A stretch of DNA of 64,000 bases from Cellulomonas wangsupingiae (GTDB lineage Bacteria; Actinomycetota; Actinomycetes; Actinomycetales; Cellulomonadaceae): contig NZ_CP101989.1 of NCBI RefSeq assembly GCF_024508275.1, positions 1,364,001 to 1,428,000 of the forward strand. Reading direction: 5' to 3'. The number at the start of each line of letters is the position of its first letter. Position 1 is the stretch's first letter. Of the stretch, positions 27,652 to 35,962 are shown piece by piece. Made by a program: the position numbers and the translations under genes. The notes under the pieces are model-generated. The model was given only the letters and a program-made list of their open reading frames with translations. It had not been told where the DNA came from and did no database searches.

Positions 27652-30119
27652 CGCGAGGCCCCCGCGGTCGGGCGTGCGGCGCGCGGGTCCACGTACACGT
27701 CCCACAGCTCACCGAGGAACAGCCGTCCGAAGGTCGCCAGCGTCGCGGCGCCCCGCCCTCCGGTGGTGCGGAACGTCGTGAGCTGGCGCGCCAGGTCCTG
27801 CGGACGGATGACGAGCACCCCGGCGCCCCGCACCTCGGCGCCCGTCGCGAGCGGCCCGGCGCCCACGGCGTCGTCGGCGAGCGTCGTGAGCACGGCCTCG
27901 ACCTGCTCGGGGGAGTCGGCGGGCGGGGGCGGGACGTGACCGGCGAGCACGCGCACGAGCAGCGTCGTCGTGTCCGCCCACACGTCGAGCCCTGCGTCGT
28001 CGTGCACGTGCTTGGCGCCGACGAGCGTCAGCGGTGACCCGCCCGCGTCGTGCAGCCACAGCCGGTACAGCATGCGACGCCCGGCGAGGCCGTGCGGGTG
28101 CACGAACAGCTCGAACCAGCCGCGCTCGACGTCGAGCCGCCCGCCGAGCGCGTCGCAGTCGACGTGGCCGGTGGCGTCCGCGCGGTGCAGGGGGTCGTCG
28201 GCGAACGCCTCGACGTCGGTGGCCGTGATGGTCAGGACGAACGTCAGGTGCGAGCCCACGGAGCGGCCGAGCGCCGCGCCGCGCTGCGGGTCGATCTCGC
28301 CCAGCGCGAACGCGCCGGTCATGCGCTCGGTGAACGCGACCGACCGGGGCGGCCGTGCGGACGCCCTCGACCGTCCGCCGACCGCCGGCGTGGCGGCCGG
28401 CGCCCGGTGCACGGCGGTGCGTGGCCAGGACCAGTCCTGCTCGAGCATGCGCGTGCACGCACGGTCGGCCATCGCCGCGATCGTCAGGGCGGGGTTGGCG
28501 CCGACCGGGCCGGGCATCGCCGCGCCGTCGAGGACGTGCAGCCCGCGGTGCCCGTAGACCTCGCCGAACGCGTCCGCGACCCCCTCGCCGGCGTGGCGGC
28601 CGACGGGTGCGCCGCCCAGCGGGTGGACGGTGACGACCCGCTTGGCCCACCACAGCGGGTTGTCCTGCAGGCGCGCGCCCAGCTCGGCGCCGATCGCCGC
28701 CATGCGCTCCCGCAGGTCCGCGAAGTACGCCTGCGAGGTGGCGGTGGTCCAGTCGACGGCGAGGTGGCCGTCGCGCAGCGACATCCGGCCGTCGGGCACG
28801 TCGCGCCCCATGCCGAGCAGCGGCAGCGAGCCGGCCGAGAGCCGGCCGTCACCCAGCAGCGTCGCGAGGTCCGCGGAGATGTGGGACCGCCCGTGGGCGA
28901 ACGTGCGGTTGCGGACGACCTGCCACGCGAACGCCGCCGAGCGTCGTGCGACCGTCCGCAGCTGCGCGGTCTCGACGAGCCAACCGAGGAAGCCCGGGAA
29001 GCCCGCGTCCTCGATGTACGCGCCCCGGCCCGCGGCGCCGTCGCCGTCCAGGGCGTCGGGGGTGCGCACGGCGGTCGTGATCACCGGGCCGGTGCCCCCG
29101 TCGACCGACAGCGCGGCGCCGTCCCGCGTGCAGCCCAGCAGCAGCGTCAGCAGGTCGCCGTTGCCGGAGAACCGCGTGCCGAGCGCCGGCCCGAGCGCGG
29201 GCAGCGACCCGCGGCTGCGCAGCAGCAGGAACGTCGTGCCGAAGGTGCCGGCGCCCAGCACGACGCGCCGGGCCACCAGGTGGCGCTCGGGCAGCTCCCG
29301 CGTCGCCGTCCGGCCCTCCGCCTGCGGGTCGTGCACGACGTAGGTGACGCGGTAGCCGCCCCCGTCCAGGGGCCGCAGACCGCGGACCTCGTGCAGGGTC
29401 CGCACGTCGGCCTGCGCGGCGGCCGCCGCCGACAGGTACGTGTGGTCGAGCGTGTTCTTGGCGCCGGTGTTGCAGCCCAGGTCGCACTCGCCGCACAGGC
29501 TGCACGTGCGCCGCCGGCCGCGCTCGCCGTGGATGCTGCCGTACCCCGCCGCGGGCAGGTCCCGCCCGGGGGTCGGGTCCTCGCCCGCCCGGGCGAACGT
29601 CACGGCGAGCGGAGGCCGCGTGGCGGGCATGCCCAGGGCCACGGCGGCCCGCTCGACCGCCTGCGTCTTGGGGGTGTCCTGGTAGGGGTACGGCGTGGCC
29701 GCCAGCATCCGCTCGACCGCGTCGTAGTGCGGGTCGAGGTCCGCGCGCGACAGCGGCCAGTGCTCGTAGCCGCCGCCGGGCAGGGGCGACTCGTGCACGA
29801 ACCAGCGCTCGTCCTTGCGCAGCAGGACGTTGGCGTAGATGAGCGAGCCACCGCCGAGCCCGCTCGACACGAGACCTTCGAGACCCCGGAACGTCCACGC
29901 GTCGAACAGGCCGTACAGGTGCTCGCTGGGGTCCCAGAAGTTCCGGCCCATCTGCGCGGGGGAGCGGGCGAAGTCGCCCGGCGCGTACGCCCGGCCGCGT
30001 TCCATGACGACGACCGAACGCCCCGCGGCCGCCAGGCGGTACGCCGCGACCGAGGCGCCGAACCCCGAGCCGACGACGAGCGCGTCGACGACCTCGTCCT
30101 CGCCTGCGAGTCGCCCCAT
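27648..30119 (-). CDS. GMC oxidoreductase, cholesterol-oxidase-like, with extra C-terminal domain
   Basis: The 823-residue protein begins with FAD motif GSGFGA (17-22). The FAD loop SSGLGGGSLIYANV and late motifs HPLGG (H499) and GANPALTIAAMADR (N542) match the His/Asn pair of cholesterol-oxidase-type GMC enzymes. Cysteines 206, 209, 212 and 216 follow the ferredoxin pattern CxxCxxCxxxC. From about 596 (FTERMTG) a further domain holds DDAGLDVWAD, resembling the C-terminus of the operon's patatin. It should oxidise a hydrophobic alcohol. It is the first gene of the seven-gene unit; no export signal is seen. Confidence 0.87.
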   Translation of the reverse strand: MGRLAGEDEVVDALVVGSGFGASVAAYRLAAAGRSVVVMERGRAYAPGDFARSPAQMGRNFWDPSEHLYGLFDAWTFRGLEGLVSSGLGGGSLIYANVLLRKDERWFVHESPLPGGGYEHWPLSRADLDPHYDAVERMLAATPYPYQDTPKTQAVERAAVALGMPATRPPLAVTFARAGEDPTPGRDLPAAGYGSIHGERGRRRTCSLCGECDLGCNTGAKNTLDHTYLSAAAAAQADVRTLHEVRGLRPLDGGGYRVTYVVHDPQAEGRTATRELPERHLVARRVVLGAGTFGTTFLLLRSRGSLPALGPALGTRFSGNGDLLTLLLGCTRDGAALSVDGGTGPVITTAVRTPDALDGDGAAGRGAYIEDAGFPGFLGWLVETAQLRTVARRSAAFAWQVVRNRTFAHGRSHISADLATLLGDGRLSAGSLPLLGMGRDVPDGRMSLRDGHLAVDWTTATSQAYFADLRERMAAIGAELGARLQDNPLWWAKRVVTVHPLGGAPVGRHAGEGVADAFGEVYGHRGLHVLDGAAMPGPVGANPALTIAAMADRACTRMLEQDWSWPRTAVHRAPAATPAVGGRSRASARPPRSVAFTERMTGAFALGEIDPQRGAALGRSVGSHLTFVLTITATDVEAFADDPLHRADATGHVDCDALGGRLDVERGWFELFVHPHGLAGRRMLYRLWLHDAGGSPLTLVGAKHVHDDAGLDVWADTTTLLVRVLAGHVPPPPADSPEQVEAVLTTLADDAVGAGPLATGAEVRGAGVLVIRPQDLARQLTTFRTTGGRGAATLATFGRLFLGELWDVYVDPRAARPTAGASR

Positions 30120-30264
30120 GACCGTGGCCCGCCCGTCCTCGTCGCCCCGGGGCTCCCGCGGCCCCTGCAGGGAGGAGGTGTGAGCTGCGTCACGGATACA
30201 CGGCCCGGCCTGCGACGTCGGTCGTGGCTCCCCGCGCGCCGCCCCGGACGCCTAGGGTCGGCGT

Positions 30265-31080
30265 GTGACCACCGACGCGGGGCCGCCCCGCCTGCCCGCA
30301 CCGGGTGCGCAGGTCGGGCCGCTGTGGGTCGTCACGCGCGGGGCCGGCCGACCGCTCGTGCTGCTGCACGGCAACGGCGAGGACCACCACGTCTTCGACC
30401 GCATGGTCCCGACGCTCGCCGCCGGGCACCTGCTCGTCGGCGTCGACTCGCGCGGTCACGGCCGCAGCCCGCGCGGCGACGGGCCGCTGCGGATCGCGAC
30501 GATGGCGCAGGACGTGGTGGAGGTGCTGGACCTGCTCGGCCTGGCCCGCGCCGACGTGCTCGGGTTCTCGGACGGCGGGAACGTCGCCCTCGAGCTCGCC
30601 GCCCGTCATCCCGGCCGCGTGGACCGGCTCGTGGTCGTCGGTGCCAACCTGGACCCGGCCGGCCTGACCGCCGGGGTCCTGGCCCGCGTGCGAGCCGCGT
30701 ACGCCGTCCACCGCGCCGTCGCCCGCGTCGTGCCACCCCTGCGGGGCCGGACCGAGCGGCTCGCCCTGATGGCCGACGACCCGCACCTGGACCCCGCCGA
30801 CCTGGCGCGGGTGCGGGCCCGGACGCTGGTCGTCGTGGGGGAGCGCGACGTCGTCCGGCCCGAGCACTCCCGGCTCGTCGCCCGCTCGGTCCCCGACGGA
30901 CGTCTCCAGGTCGTGCCCGGTGCAGGGCACATGCTGCCCGTCCAGCGGCCCTACCGGCTCGCCGCGTCGGTCAGCCAGTTCCTCGCGCGGCCGGCGCATG
31001 ATGCGCCGTCCGGGCGAACCGCCGACGACACGCGGGACCAACGTCCCGAACCGGACACGCGGAGTCCGCGCGATCGCTAG
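30265..31080 (+). CDS. Alpha/beta hydrolase
   Basis: The 271-residue protein has oxyanion motif LLHGNGEDHHVF, nucleophile elbow GFSDGGN with Ser, acid in VVGERDVVRPE and His in PGAGHMLPV. The substrate is unknown; 3-oxoadipate enol-lactonase-like and other small-ester hydrolases look alike. The GTG at 30265 lies six bases after TAGGGT (30253-30258), so the mRNA is probably leaderless. It is divergent from the GMC operon across 145 bases, and may share its substrate, though nothing shows this. The last 30 residues are polar and probably disordered. Confidence 0.87.
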   Translation: MTTDAGPPRLPAPGAQVGPLWVVTRGAGRPLVLLHGNGEDHHVFDRMVPTLAAGHLLVGVDSRGHGRSPRGDGPLRIATMAQDVVEVLDLLGLARADVLGFSDGGNVALELAARHPGRVDRLVVVGANLDPAGLTAGVLARVRAAYAVHRAVARVVPPLRGRTERLALMADDPHLDPADLARVRARTLVVVGERDVVRPEHSRLVARSVPDGRLQVVPGAGHMLPVQRPYRLAASVSQFLARPAHDAPSGRTADDTRDQRPEPDTRSPRDR

Positions 31081-31091
31081 TGTTCGCGCTC

Positions 31092-31526
31092 ATGTCCACT
31101 CTTCTCGCTGTCCCGATCACCGACGCCGAGGCAGCCGCGGCGGCCGGCGGCCTGCTCGTCTTCGCCCTGATCGCCGGCCTCGTCGGCTACGTCGTCGGGT
31201 CCCTCGGCCTCATGGGTGTGTTCACCAAGGCGGGCAAGCCCGGCTGGGCCGCCTTCGTGCCGATCTACAACCTCATCGTGCTGCTCGAGGTCGTCGGCCG
31301 ACCGCTGTGGTGGATCGTGCTGCTGCTGGTCCCCGGTGTGAACGTCGTCGCGGCGATCATCATCATGAACGACCTGTCCAAGTCGTTCGGGCACGAGGCC
31401 GGGTTCACTGTCGGGCTCGTCCTGCTGCCGGTGGTGTTCACGTGGATCCTGTGGCTCGGCTCCAGCACGTACCGCGGCCCGGCCGCGCTCGCACCGGCGT
31501 CGCCCACCGCCGCGTACGCCGCCTGA
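31092..31526 (+). CDS. DUF5684-like small membrane protein
   Basis: This 144-residue protein has an N-terminal helix, the conserved stretch GVFTKAGKPGWAAFVPIYN, and two more helices, as in DUF5684 proteins. KAGKPGWAAFVPIYN is the family hallmark. Function is unknown; homologues often lie near signal peptidases. TAGTGT at 31078-31083 is eight bases before the ATG, fitting a leaderless start; a GTG at 31080 overlaps that box and is less likely. Confidence 0.8.
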   Translation: MSTLLAVPITDAEAAAAAGGLLVFALIAGLVGYVVGSLGLMGVFTKAGKPGWAAFVPIYNLIVLLEVVGRPLWWIVLLLVPGVNVVAAIIIMNDLSKSFGHEAGFTVGLVLLPVVFTWILWLGSSTYRGPAALAPASPTAAYAA

Positions 31527-31548
31527 CGCACCGGCGTCGTCCACCCGT

Positions 31549-31580
31549 CCGGCCCGGTCGCCTCGTGGCGACCGGGCCGG
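31549..31580. terminator. Perfect hairpin terminator
   Basis: A 14-bp perfect stem (CCGGCCCGGTCGCC against GGCGACCGGGCCGG) with a TCGT loop lies between the converging genes ending at 31526 and 31598. It should stop transcription from both sides. Confidence 0.8.
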
Positions 31581-31597
31581 CTCACGTCAGGGGTCCG

Positions 31598-33016
31598 TCA
31601 GCCTGCCAGCCCGCCGCCGACCCACGCGCGGATCGCCGCGGCGTCGCCGTTGGTCAGCTCCATGCGGGCGCCGCGGCACAGGCCGATCACGTTGTCGGCC
31701 CAACCCCGCGCGACCTGCTCGGGCGTGGGCTTCGTGTCCAGCGACAGCCCGGTGTACAGCACCCCCGAGATCACGAAGTTGACGGTGGAGCGCCCCACCT
31801 TCGCCCCCGACTGCTGGCACGCCTCGTGCACGCGCCGGGACGTCGCGACGCGGTCGAACGGGTGGGCGGCCACGTCGGAGGCCAGGGTCTGGAGCAGCAC
31901 CCGGTACTGGGCCTGGCTCAGTCCGGGGGTGTCCGTCACGGCGATGACCTGACGCTGCAGCTGGTTGGGTGCCGTGTCCGCCACGGCGCCCGGCAGGTCC
32001 GCCTCGCCGAAGCGCTGCGGGTCCCACACGTGCCCCGGCGGGCGGGTCGACACGTCGAGGTCGGGCAGCGCGCGCGAGAGCCACGCCGTGAAACCGCCGG
32101 TGCCGGCCCACTGCGAGGCCGCGAGCGAGGGGTCGGCCGTCTGGGCGACCTGCGCCGCGGCGCCGAGCGGCAGGGGTGCGTCGGCGGTGCGCACGGCACG
32201 GCGCACGGCGCGGCGTGCACGGGCCTCGGCCTCGTCGACGACGCGGTCGGCGACGCGCGCCCGGGACGTCGCGCGCGCCGGTGCGGCCGCAGCCGGCGGC
32301 GCCTCCTCGACGGGGGCCTCCTCGACCGGGGCCTCCTTGGACGCCGTGGCCGGTCGGGTCGCACGCCGCGAGCCGCGCTGCGTCGTGGGGGCGGCGGCCT
32401 CGGGGGCCGCCGCCTCGGGTGCGGCGTCGACGGGTGCGGCGGCGTCCGGCTCGACGGTCGGCTCGGCGTCGAGCGTGGACGCCGTCTGCGTCACGAGGTC
32501 CGCGAGCGCGTCCGCGCCGATGACCGTGTCGGCCACGGAGCGGTAGGCGGACGCGGCCGGCGAGGCGGTGATGATCGTGACGCGGCGGTCGTCGGCGCGG
32601 CACCGCTGCGCGAGGGGCGTGAAGTCCGCGTCCGCGGACACGATGACGAACTCGTCGTAGCGCGTGGTCGCGGCGAGCGCGTCGACGGCGTCGAGGACCA
32701 GGTTGATGTCGGCGCTGGACTTGCCCTGCTGGGTCAGCGAGGGGCAGTCGACGACCTGGAAGCCGGCGCGCGTGAAGTTCGGCCGGAAGCGGGAGTACAC
32801 CGACGGGTTGAGGTAGCAGGCCCGGACCAGGAACCGGCGCGTGAGGTCGCCGTCGACGTCGGACCCCTGGCCCAGCTCGGACAGCCAGTGGCCGGGGTCG
32901 GTCGCGAACGCCTCTGCAGCCGCCGGGTCGAGGCGCGCCAGGCCGATGTACACGTTGTCGAAGTCGACGAACAGCGCAGAGCGCAGCCGCCGGGGGGGTT
33001 CCGAGGTGATGGTCAC
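31598..33016 (-). CDS. NYN-domain protein with C-terminal OST-HTH-like region
   Basis: The 472-residue protein starts with a PIN-like NYN domain: FVDFDNVYIGL near 15-25, and VSADADFTPL near 126-135 with the acidic residues that bind metal in nucleases of this family. An Ala/Pro/Glu-rich low-complexity stretch (EAPVEEAPVEEAPP) fills about 190-260. The C-terminal 140 residues are helical and could be an OST-HTH/LOTUS-like RNA-binding region. A role in RNA processing is likely. The GTG at 33016 is six bases after CAGGAT, a leaderless arrangement; an out-of-frame ATG lies within it. Confidence 0.82.
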   Translation of the reverse strand: MTITSEPPRRLRSALFVDFDNVYIGLARLDPAAAEAFATDPGHWLSELGQGSDVDGDLTRRFLVRACYLNPSVYSRFRPNFTRAGFQVVDCPSLTQQGKSSADINLVLDAVDALAATTRYDEFVIVSADADFTPLAQRCRADDRRVTIITASPAASAYRSVADTVIGADALADLVTQTASTLDAEPTVEPDAAAPVDAAPEAAAPEAAAPTTQRGSRRATRPATASKEAPVEEAPVEEAPPAAAAPARATSRARVADRVVDEAEARARRAVRRAVRTADAPLPLGAAAQVAQTADPSLAASQWAGTGGFTAWLSRALPDLDVSTRPPGHVWDPQRFGEADLPGAVADTAPNQLQRQVIAVTDTPGLSQAQYRVLLQTLASDVAAHPFDRVATSRRVHEACQQSGAKVGRSTVNFVISGVLYTGLSLDTKPTPEQVARGWADNVIGLCRGARMELTNGDAAAIRAWVGGGLAG

Positions 33017-33121
33017 CCCCCCATCCTGCCGTGCGTCTCCACCTGGCACCGGCACAGGCGCGACGCCACGCCCGGCGGGGGCGGCGCCGCGTCGATAGCC
33101 TGCCGGACGAAGGAGGTGCGC

Positions 33122-33403
33122 GTGCAGCGTGGGGTGGTCCGTCGACGGGTGGTCGTGCGCGGCGTCGTCCAGGGCGTCGGGTTCCGGTGGTGGTGCGCGC
33201 AGGAGGCGGACCGGACGGGGGTCGCGGGCTGGGTGCGCAACCGCCTCGACGGCGCCGTCGAGGTGGTCGTCGAGGGTGAGCAGACGCAGGTCGACGCGAT
33301 GCTCGCCCACCTCGCCGACGGTCCGCGGCACGCGCGCGTGACGGGCGTCGACGTCGTCGCCGAGCCCTCGCAGGGGCTGACCGCGTTCGAGGTCGAGCCG
33401 TGA
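33122..33403 (+). CDS. acyP: Acylphosphatase
   Basis: This 93-residue protein has the acylphosphatase signature RGVVQGVGFRWWC with the phosphate-binding Arg, and the catalytic Asn in GWVRNRLDGAVEV. It hydrolyses acyl phosphates in the cytosol. Length is normal for the family (about 90). AAGGAGG lies six bases before the GTG. Its stop overlaps the ATG of the ThrE-type exporter by one base, so the two are translated together, a link with no obvious metabolic reason. Confidence 0.92.
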   Translation: MQRGVVRRRVVVRGVVQGVGFRWWCAQEADRTGVAGWVRNRLDGAVEVVVEGEQTQVDAMLAHLADGPRHARVTGVDVVAEPSQGLTAFEVEP

Positions 33404-35235
33404 TGCCGGTGTGGTCCGTGGGGTGGCGGGGGACCGCGCCGGACCCCGTCGTGACGCCCGCGCCGCAGGAGGTGCCCACTGCCGAGCCGAGCGGCCCGGA
33501 GGTGACGCCGTCGCCCGAGCCGACCGACGCCCCCGCCCCCAGCGCCACTGCCGACCCGCCGTCCCCGGTCCCGACGTCGGCCACGGTGCAGCCGACGGCC
33601 GAGGCCACACCGACGCCCAGCCCGGAGCCGAGCCCGAGCGCCACGACGCTCGAGCCCACGCCCGGTCCCACGGCCACGTCGACCGTGCAGGTGCCGACCT
33701 GGCCGTCGCAGCCCGCGGTCGTGGAGTCCGACGTGCCGTGGGCGGTCGTGGCCACCGCGGCGGTCGTGCTGGTGCTGGCGGCGGCCTGGCTGTGGTGGTG
33801 GTGGCGCCGCGGTGGCGCCACCCCGTCCGGGCCGGGTGCCGGCACGTCACCGGTGGGCGGCGCGGTCGGTCGCGACGAGACCCCGACGCGGGTGCTCCCG
33901 CTCCCGGGGGACGCGACCGTCGCGGCGGACGCCGCCGACGCGACGGTCGTGCTGACGCCGACACCGGACGACGACGCCGACCCGCTCACCGCCCGTGGGG
34001 ATGCGACCGTCAGGTTCCTCACCCGGCTCGGTGAGGCCATGATCGACGCCGGTGCCCCGATCGTGCAGGTCAACGCGACGCTGCAGCGGGTCGCGGCGGT
34101 CAACGGGCTGCCGGACGCCGCGGTCGTGACCTTCCCGACCGCCCTGATCGTGTCGGTGCCGCAGCACGACACCGTGCAGACCGCGGTGTCGACGGCCGGC
34201 ACGCGCTCGCTGCGCCTCGACCAGGTCGCGGACGTCCTCGACCTCGCGTCGGACGCCTCGCGGGGCGACGTGCGCCCCGCGGACGGGCTGGCGACGCTCA
34301 CCGCGATCGTGCGCTCGGAGCCCGCGTCGACGCCCGTGCGCCGGGCCGCCGGCTACGTCGCCATCGCCGCGGGGCTCTCGCTCGTGCTCGGCGGTGGCTG
34401 GCTCGACGTCCTGGTCGCCTCCGCCCTCGGGGGTGCGGTCGCCCTGCTGCTGCACCTCACGCGGCGGGTCCCCGACATGTACCGGGGCCTGCTGGTGGCG
34501 GTGTGCGCGTTCGCCGTCGCGGTGCCCGTGTTCCTCCTGGTGCGGACCGGCTGGCCGGTGGGGTTGCTCGCCCCGCTCGTGGCGCCGCTCGTGACGTTCC
34601 TGCCCGGGGCGCTGCTGACCACGGGCGTCATCGACCTCGCGACCCGTCAGATGATCGCCGGCTCGTCGCGCCTGGCCGCCGGCGTCATGCAGCTCGTCCT
34701 GCTCGCGCTCGGCATCACGGCCGCGGCCGGGCTCGTGGGGGTGCCCGCGTCGGAGGTCGGGACCGAGGGCGTGGGGCAGGCGCTCGGATGGCTCGGCCCG
34801 TGGGTGGGGGTGGGGGTCTACGCCGTCGGTGTCGTGCTCAACAACGACGCGCACCGCGGCTCCCTGCCGTGGATCGCGCTCGTGCTCGTGGTGGCGTACG
34901 CGGGCCAGGTGGTCGGCGGCGTGCTGCTCGGCGCCGTGGTCTCGTCGTTCGTCGGGGCGCTGGCGATGACCCCCGTCGCCATGCTCGCGGCGACGCGGCG
35001 GGGGGCGCCGCCGTTCCTCGTGACGTTCCTGCCGGGGTTCTGGGTGCTCGTCCCCGGTGCGCTGGGGCTCGTCGGCGTCACGTCGGTGCTGGGGCGCTCG
35101 GCCGAGCACGCCTTCACGACGATCGTCACGACCGGGGTCTCGATGGTCGCGATCAGCCTCGGGGTGCTGGCCGGCCTCGCGCTCGGTGGCGTGCTGCAGC
35201 GTCGGCTCGTCCCCGACTCCCCGCGGATCCTGTGA
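33403..35235 (+). CDS. ThrE-type threonine/serine exporter with long Pro/Thr/Ser-rich N-terminus
   Basis: The 610-residue protein has about 105 residues rich in Pro, Thr, Ser and Glu, then a membrane helix (PWAVVATAAVVLVLAAAWLWWWW) and a polar linker. The ThrE domain starts near 200 (RFLTRLGEAMIDAGAP) and leads to two sets of helices, as in PF06738 plus PF12821, totalling about ten. It should export small amino acids or similar solutes. The extension would lie outside the cell. Corynebacterial ThrE is about 490 residues, so this form is longer. ATG at 33403 overlaps the acylphosphatase stop. Confidence 0.85.
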   Translation: MPVWSVGWRGTAPDPVVTPAPQEVPTAEPSGPEVTPSPEPTDAPAPSATADPPSPVPTSATVQPTAEATPTPSPEPSPSATTLEPTPGPTATSTVQVPTWPSQPAVVESDVPWAVVATAAVVLVLAAAWLWWWWRRGGATPSGPGAGTSPVGGAVGRDETPTRVLPLPGDATVAADAADATVVLTPTPDDDADPLTARGDATVRFLTRLGEAMIDAGAPIVQVNATLQRVAAVNGLPDAAVVTFPTALIVSVPQHDTVQTAVSTAGTRSLRLDQVADVLDLASDASRGDVRPADGLATLTAIVRSEPASTPVRRAAGYVAIAAGLSLVLGGGWLDVLVASALGGAVALLLHLTRRVPDMYRGLLVAVCAFAVAVPVFLLVRTGWPVGLLAPLVAPLVTFLPGALLTTGVIDLATRQMIAGSSRLAAGVMQLVLLALGITAAAGLVGVPASEVGTEGVGQALGWLGPWVGVGVYAVGVVLNNDAHRGSLPWIALVLVVAYAGQVVGGVLLGAVVSSFVGALAMTPVAMLAATRRGAPPFLVTFLPGFWVLVPGALGLVGVTSVLGRSAEHAFTTIVTTGVSMVAISLGVLAGLALGGVLQRRLVPDSPRIL

Positions 35236-35247
35236 CGCGACGGTCGG

Positions 35248-35919
35248 CTACGTGTCGCGGCGCACGACCGCGGCGGCCCGCGCGGCGAGCAGCCCTGCGA
35301 CACCCGTGCGTCCCGCCCGCAGGCGCGTGAAGGCGTGGGCGTCGGGCCCGGTGGGCACGCGCCGCGGCAGGGAGTCGACGGCGACGAGCCACGGCGGCCA
35401 CCCGACGAGCCGGCACAGCGCCACGAGACGCTCCGACTCCGACTCCGAGTCCGTCAGCTCCTCGCCCAGCAGCTCGGTCAGCTCGTCGGCCGCCTCGGGG
35501 TGCCCGGTCAGCGCCGCGAGCCCCGGGGCGTCCTCGAGGCCGAGCACCCCGTACGCCTCGTCGTCGTCGGGGTGGGCCACGTGCGCGTCGGACACGTAGT
35601 CCACGACCTGCGTGGTGCCGTCGTAGCCCCACAGCCGCAGCAGCTCGTCGCGCTGCACCAGCACCGCGACGACGCTCACGTGCAGCGCCGCCGCGACGAC
35701 CGCCGCGACGTCACCGGCGCGGCGACGGCGCGCGGCGACGTGGCCGCGCGGCCGGTCCGGGACGGCGGTCACCCAGCCGCCCTCCGACGGGCCGACCCAC
35801 CCCGAGAACCGCTCGCGTGCCAGGACGCCCAGGACGTCCTCGCGGGGCGCCCGCACGAGCAGCGCGGCGTAGGTCAGGCCCTCGGGACCGGCGACCTGCT
35901 CCGTGCCGTACACGCTCAC
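35248..35919 (-). CDS. Hypothetical protein of 223 residues
   Basis: I do not recognise this soluble protein. It has a mixed alpha/beta composition with a run of Asp, Ser and Glu (LTDSESESERLVAL) near residue 165 and no signal peptide or membrane helix. Its GTG at 35919 is six bases after CAGACT, fitting a leaderless start. It converges with the ThrE gene, with 12 bases between the stops. Codon use matches its neighbours, so it is a resident actinobacterial gene. Confidence 0.7.
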   Translation of the reverse strand: MSVYGTEQVAGPEGLTYAALLVRAPREDVLGVLARERFSGWVGPSEGGWVTAVPDRPRGHVAARRRRAGDVAAVVAAALHVSVVAVLVQRDELLRLWGYDGTTQVVDYVSDAHVAHPDDDEAYGVLGLEDAPGLAALTGHPEAADELTELLGEELTDSESESERLVALCRLVGWPPWLVAVDSLPRRVPTGPDAHAFTRLRAGRTGVAGLLAARAAAVVRRDT

Positions 35920-35962
35920 CGTCCGAGTCTGGCACCGGCGGCGCGGGTCCGCGTGGGAGGCG

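Noticed and set aside
28050..31001. Open frame of 983 codons opposite the GMC gene and its promoter
   Set aside because: It crosses a divergent promoter region and two real genes, with Arg/Gln/His-rich sequence typical of shadows.
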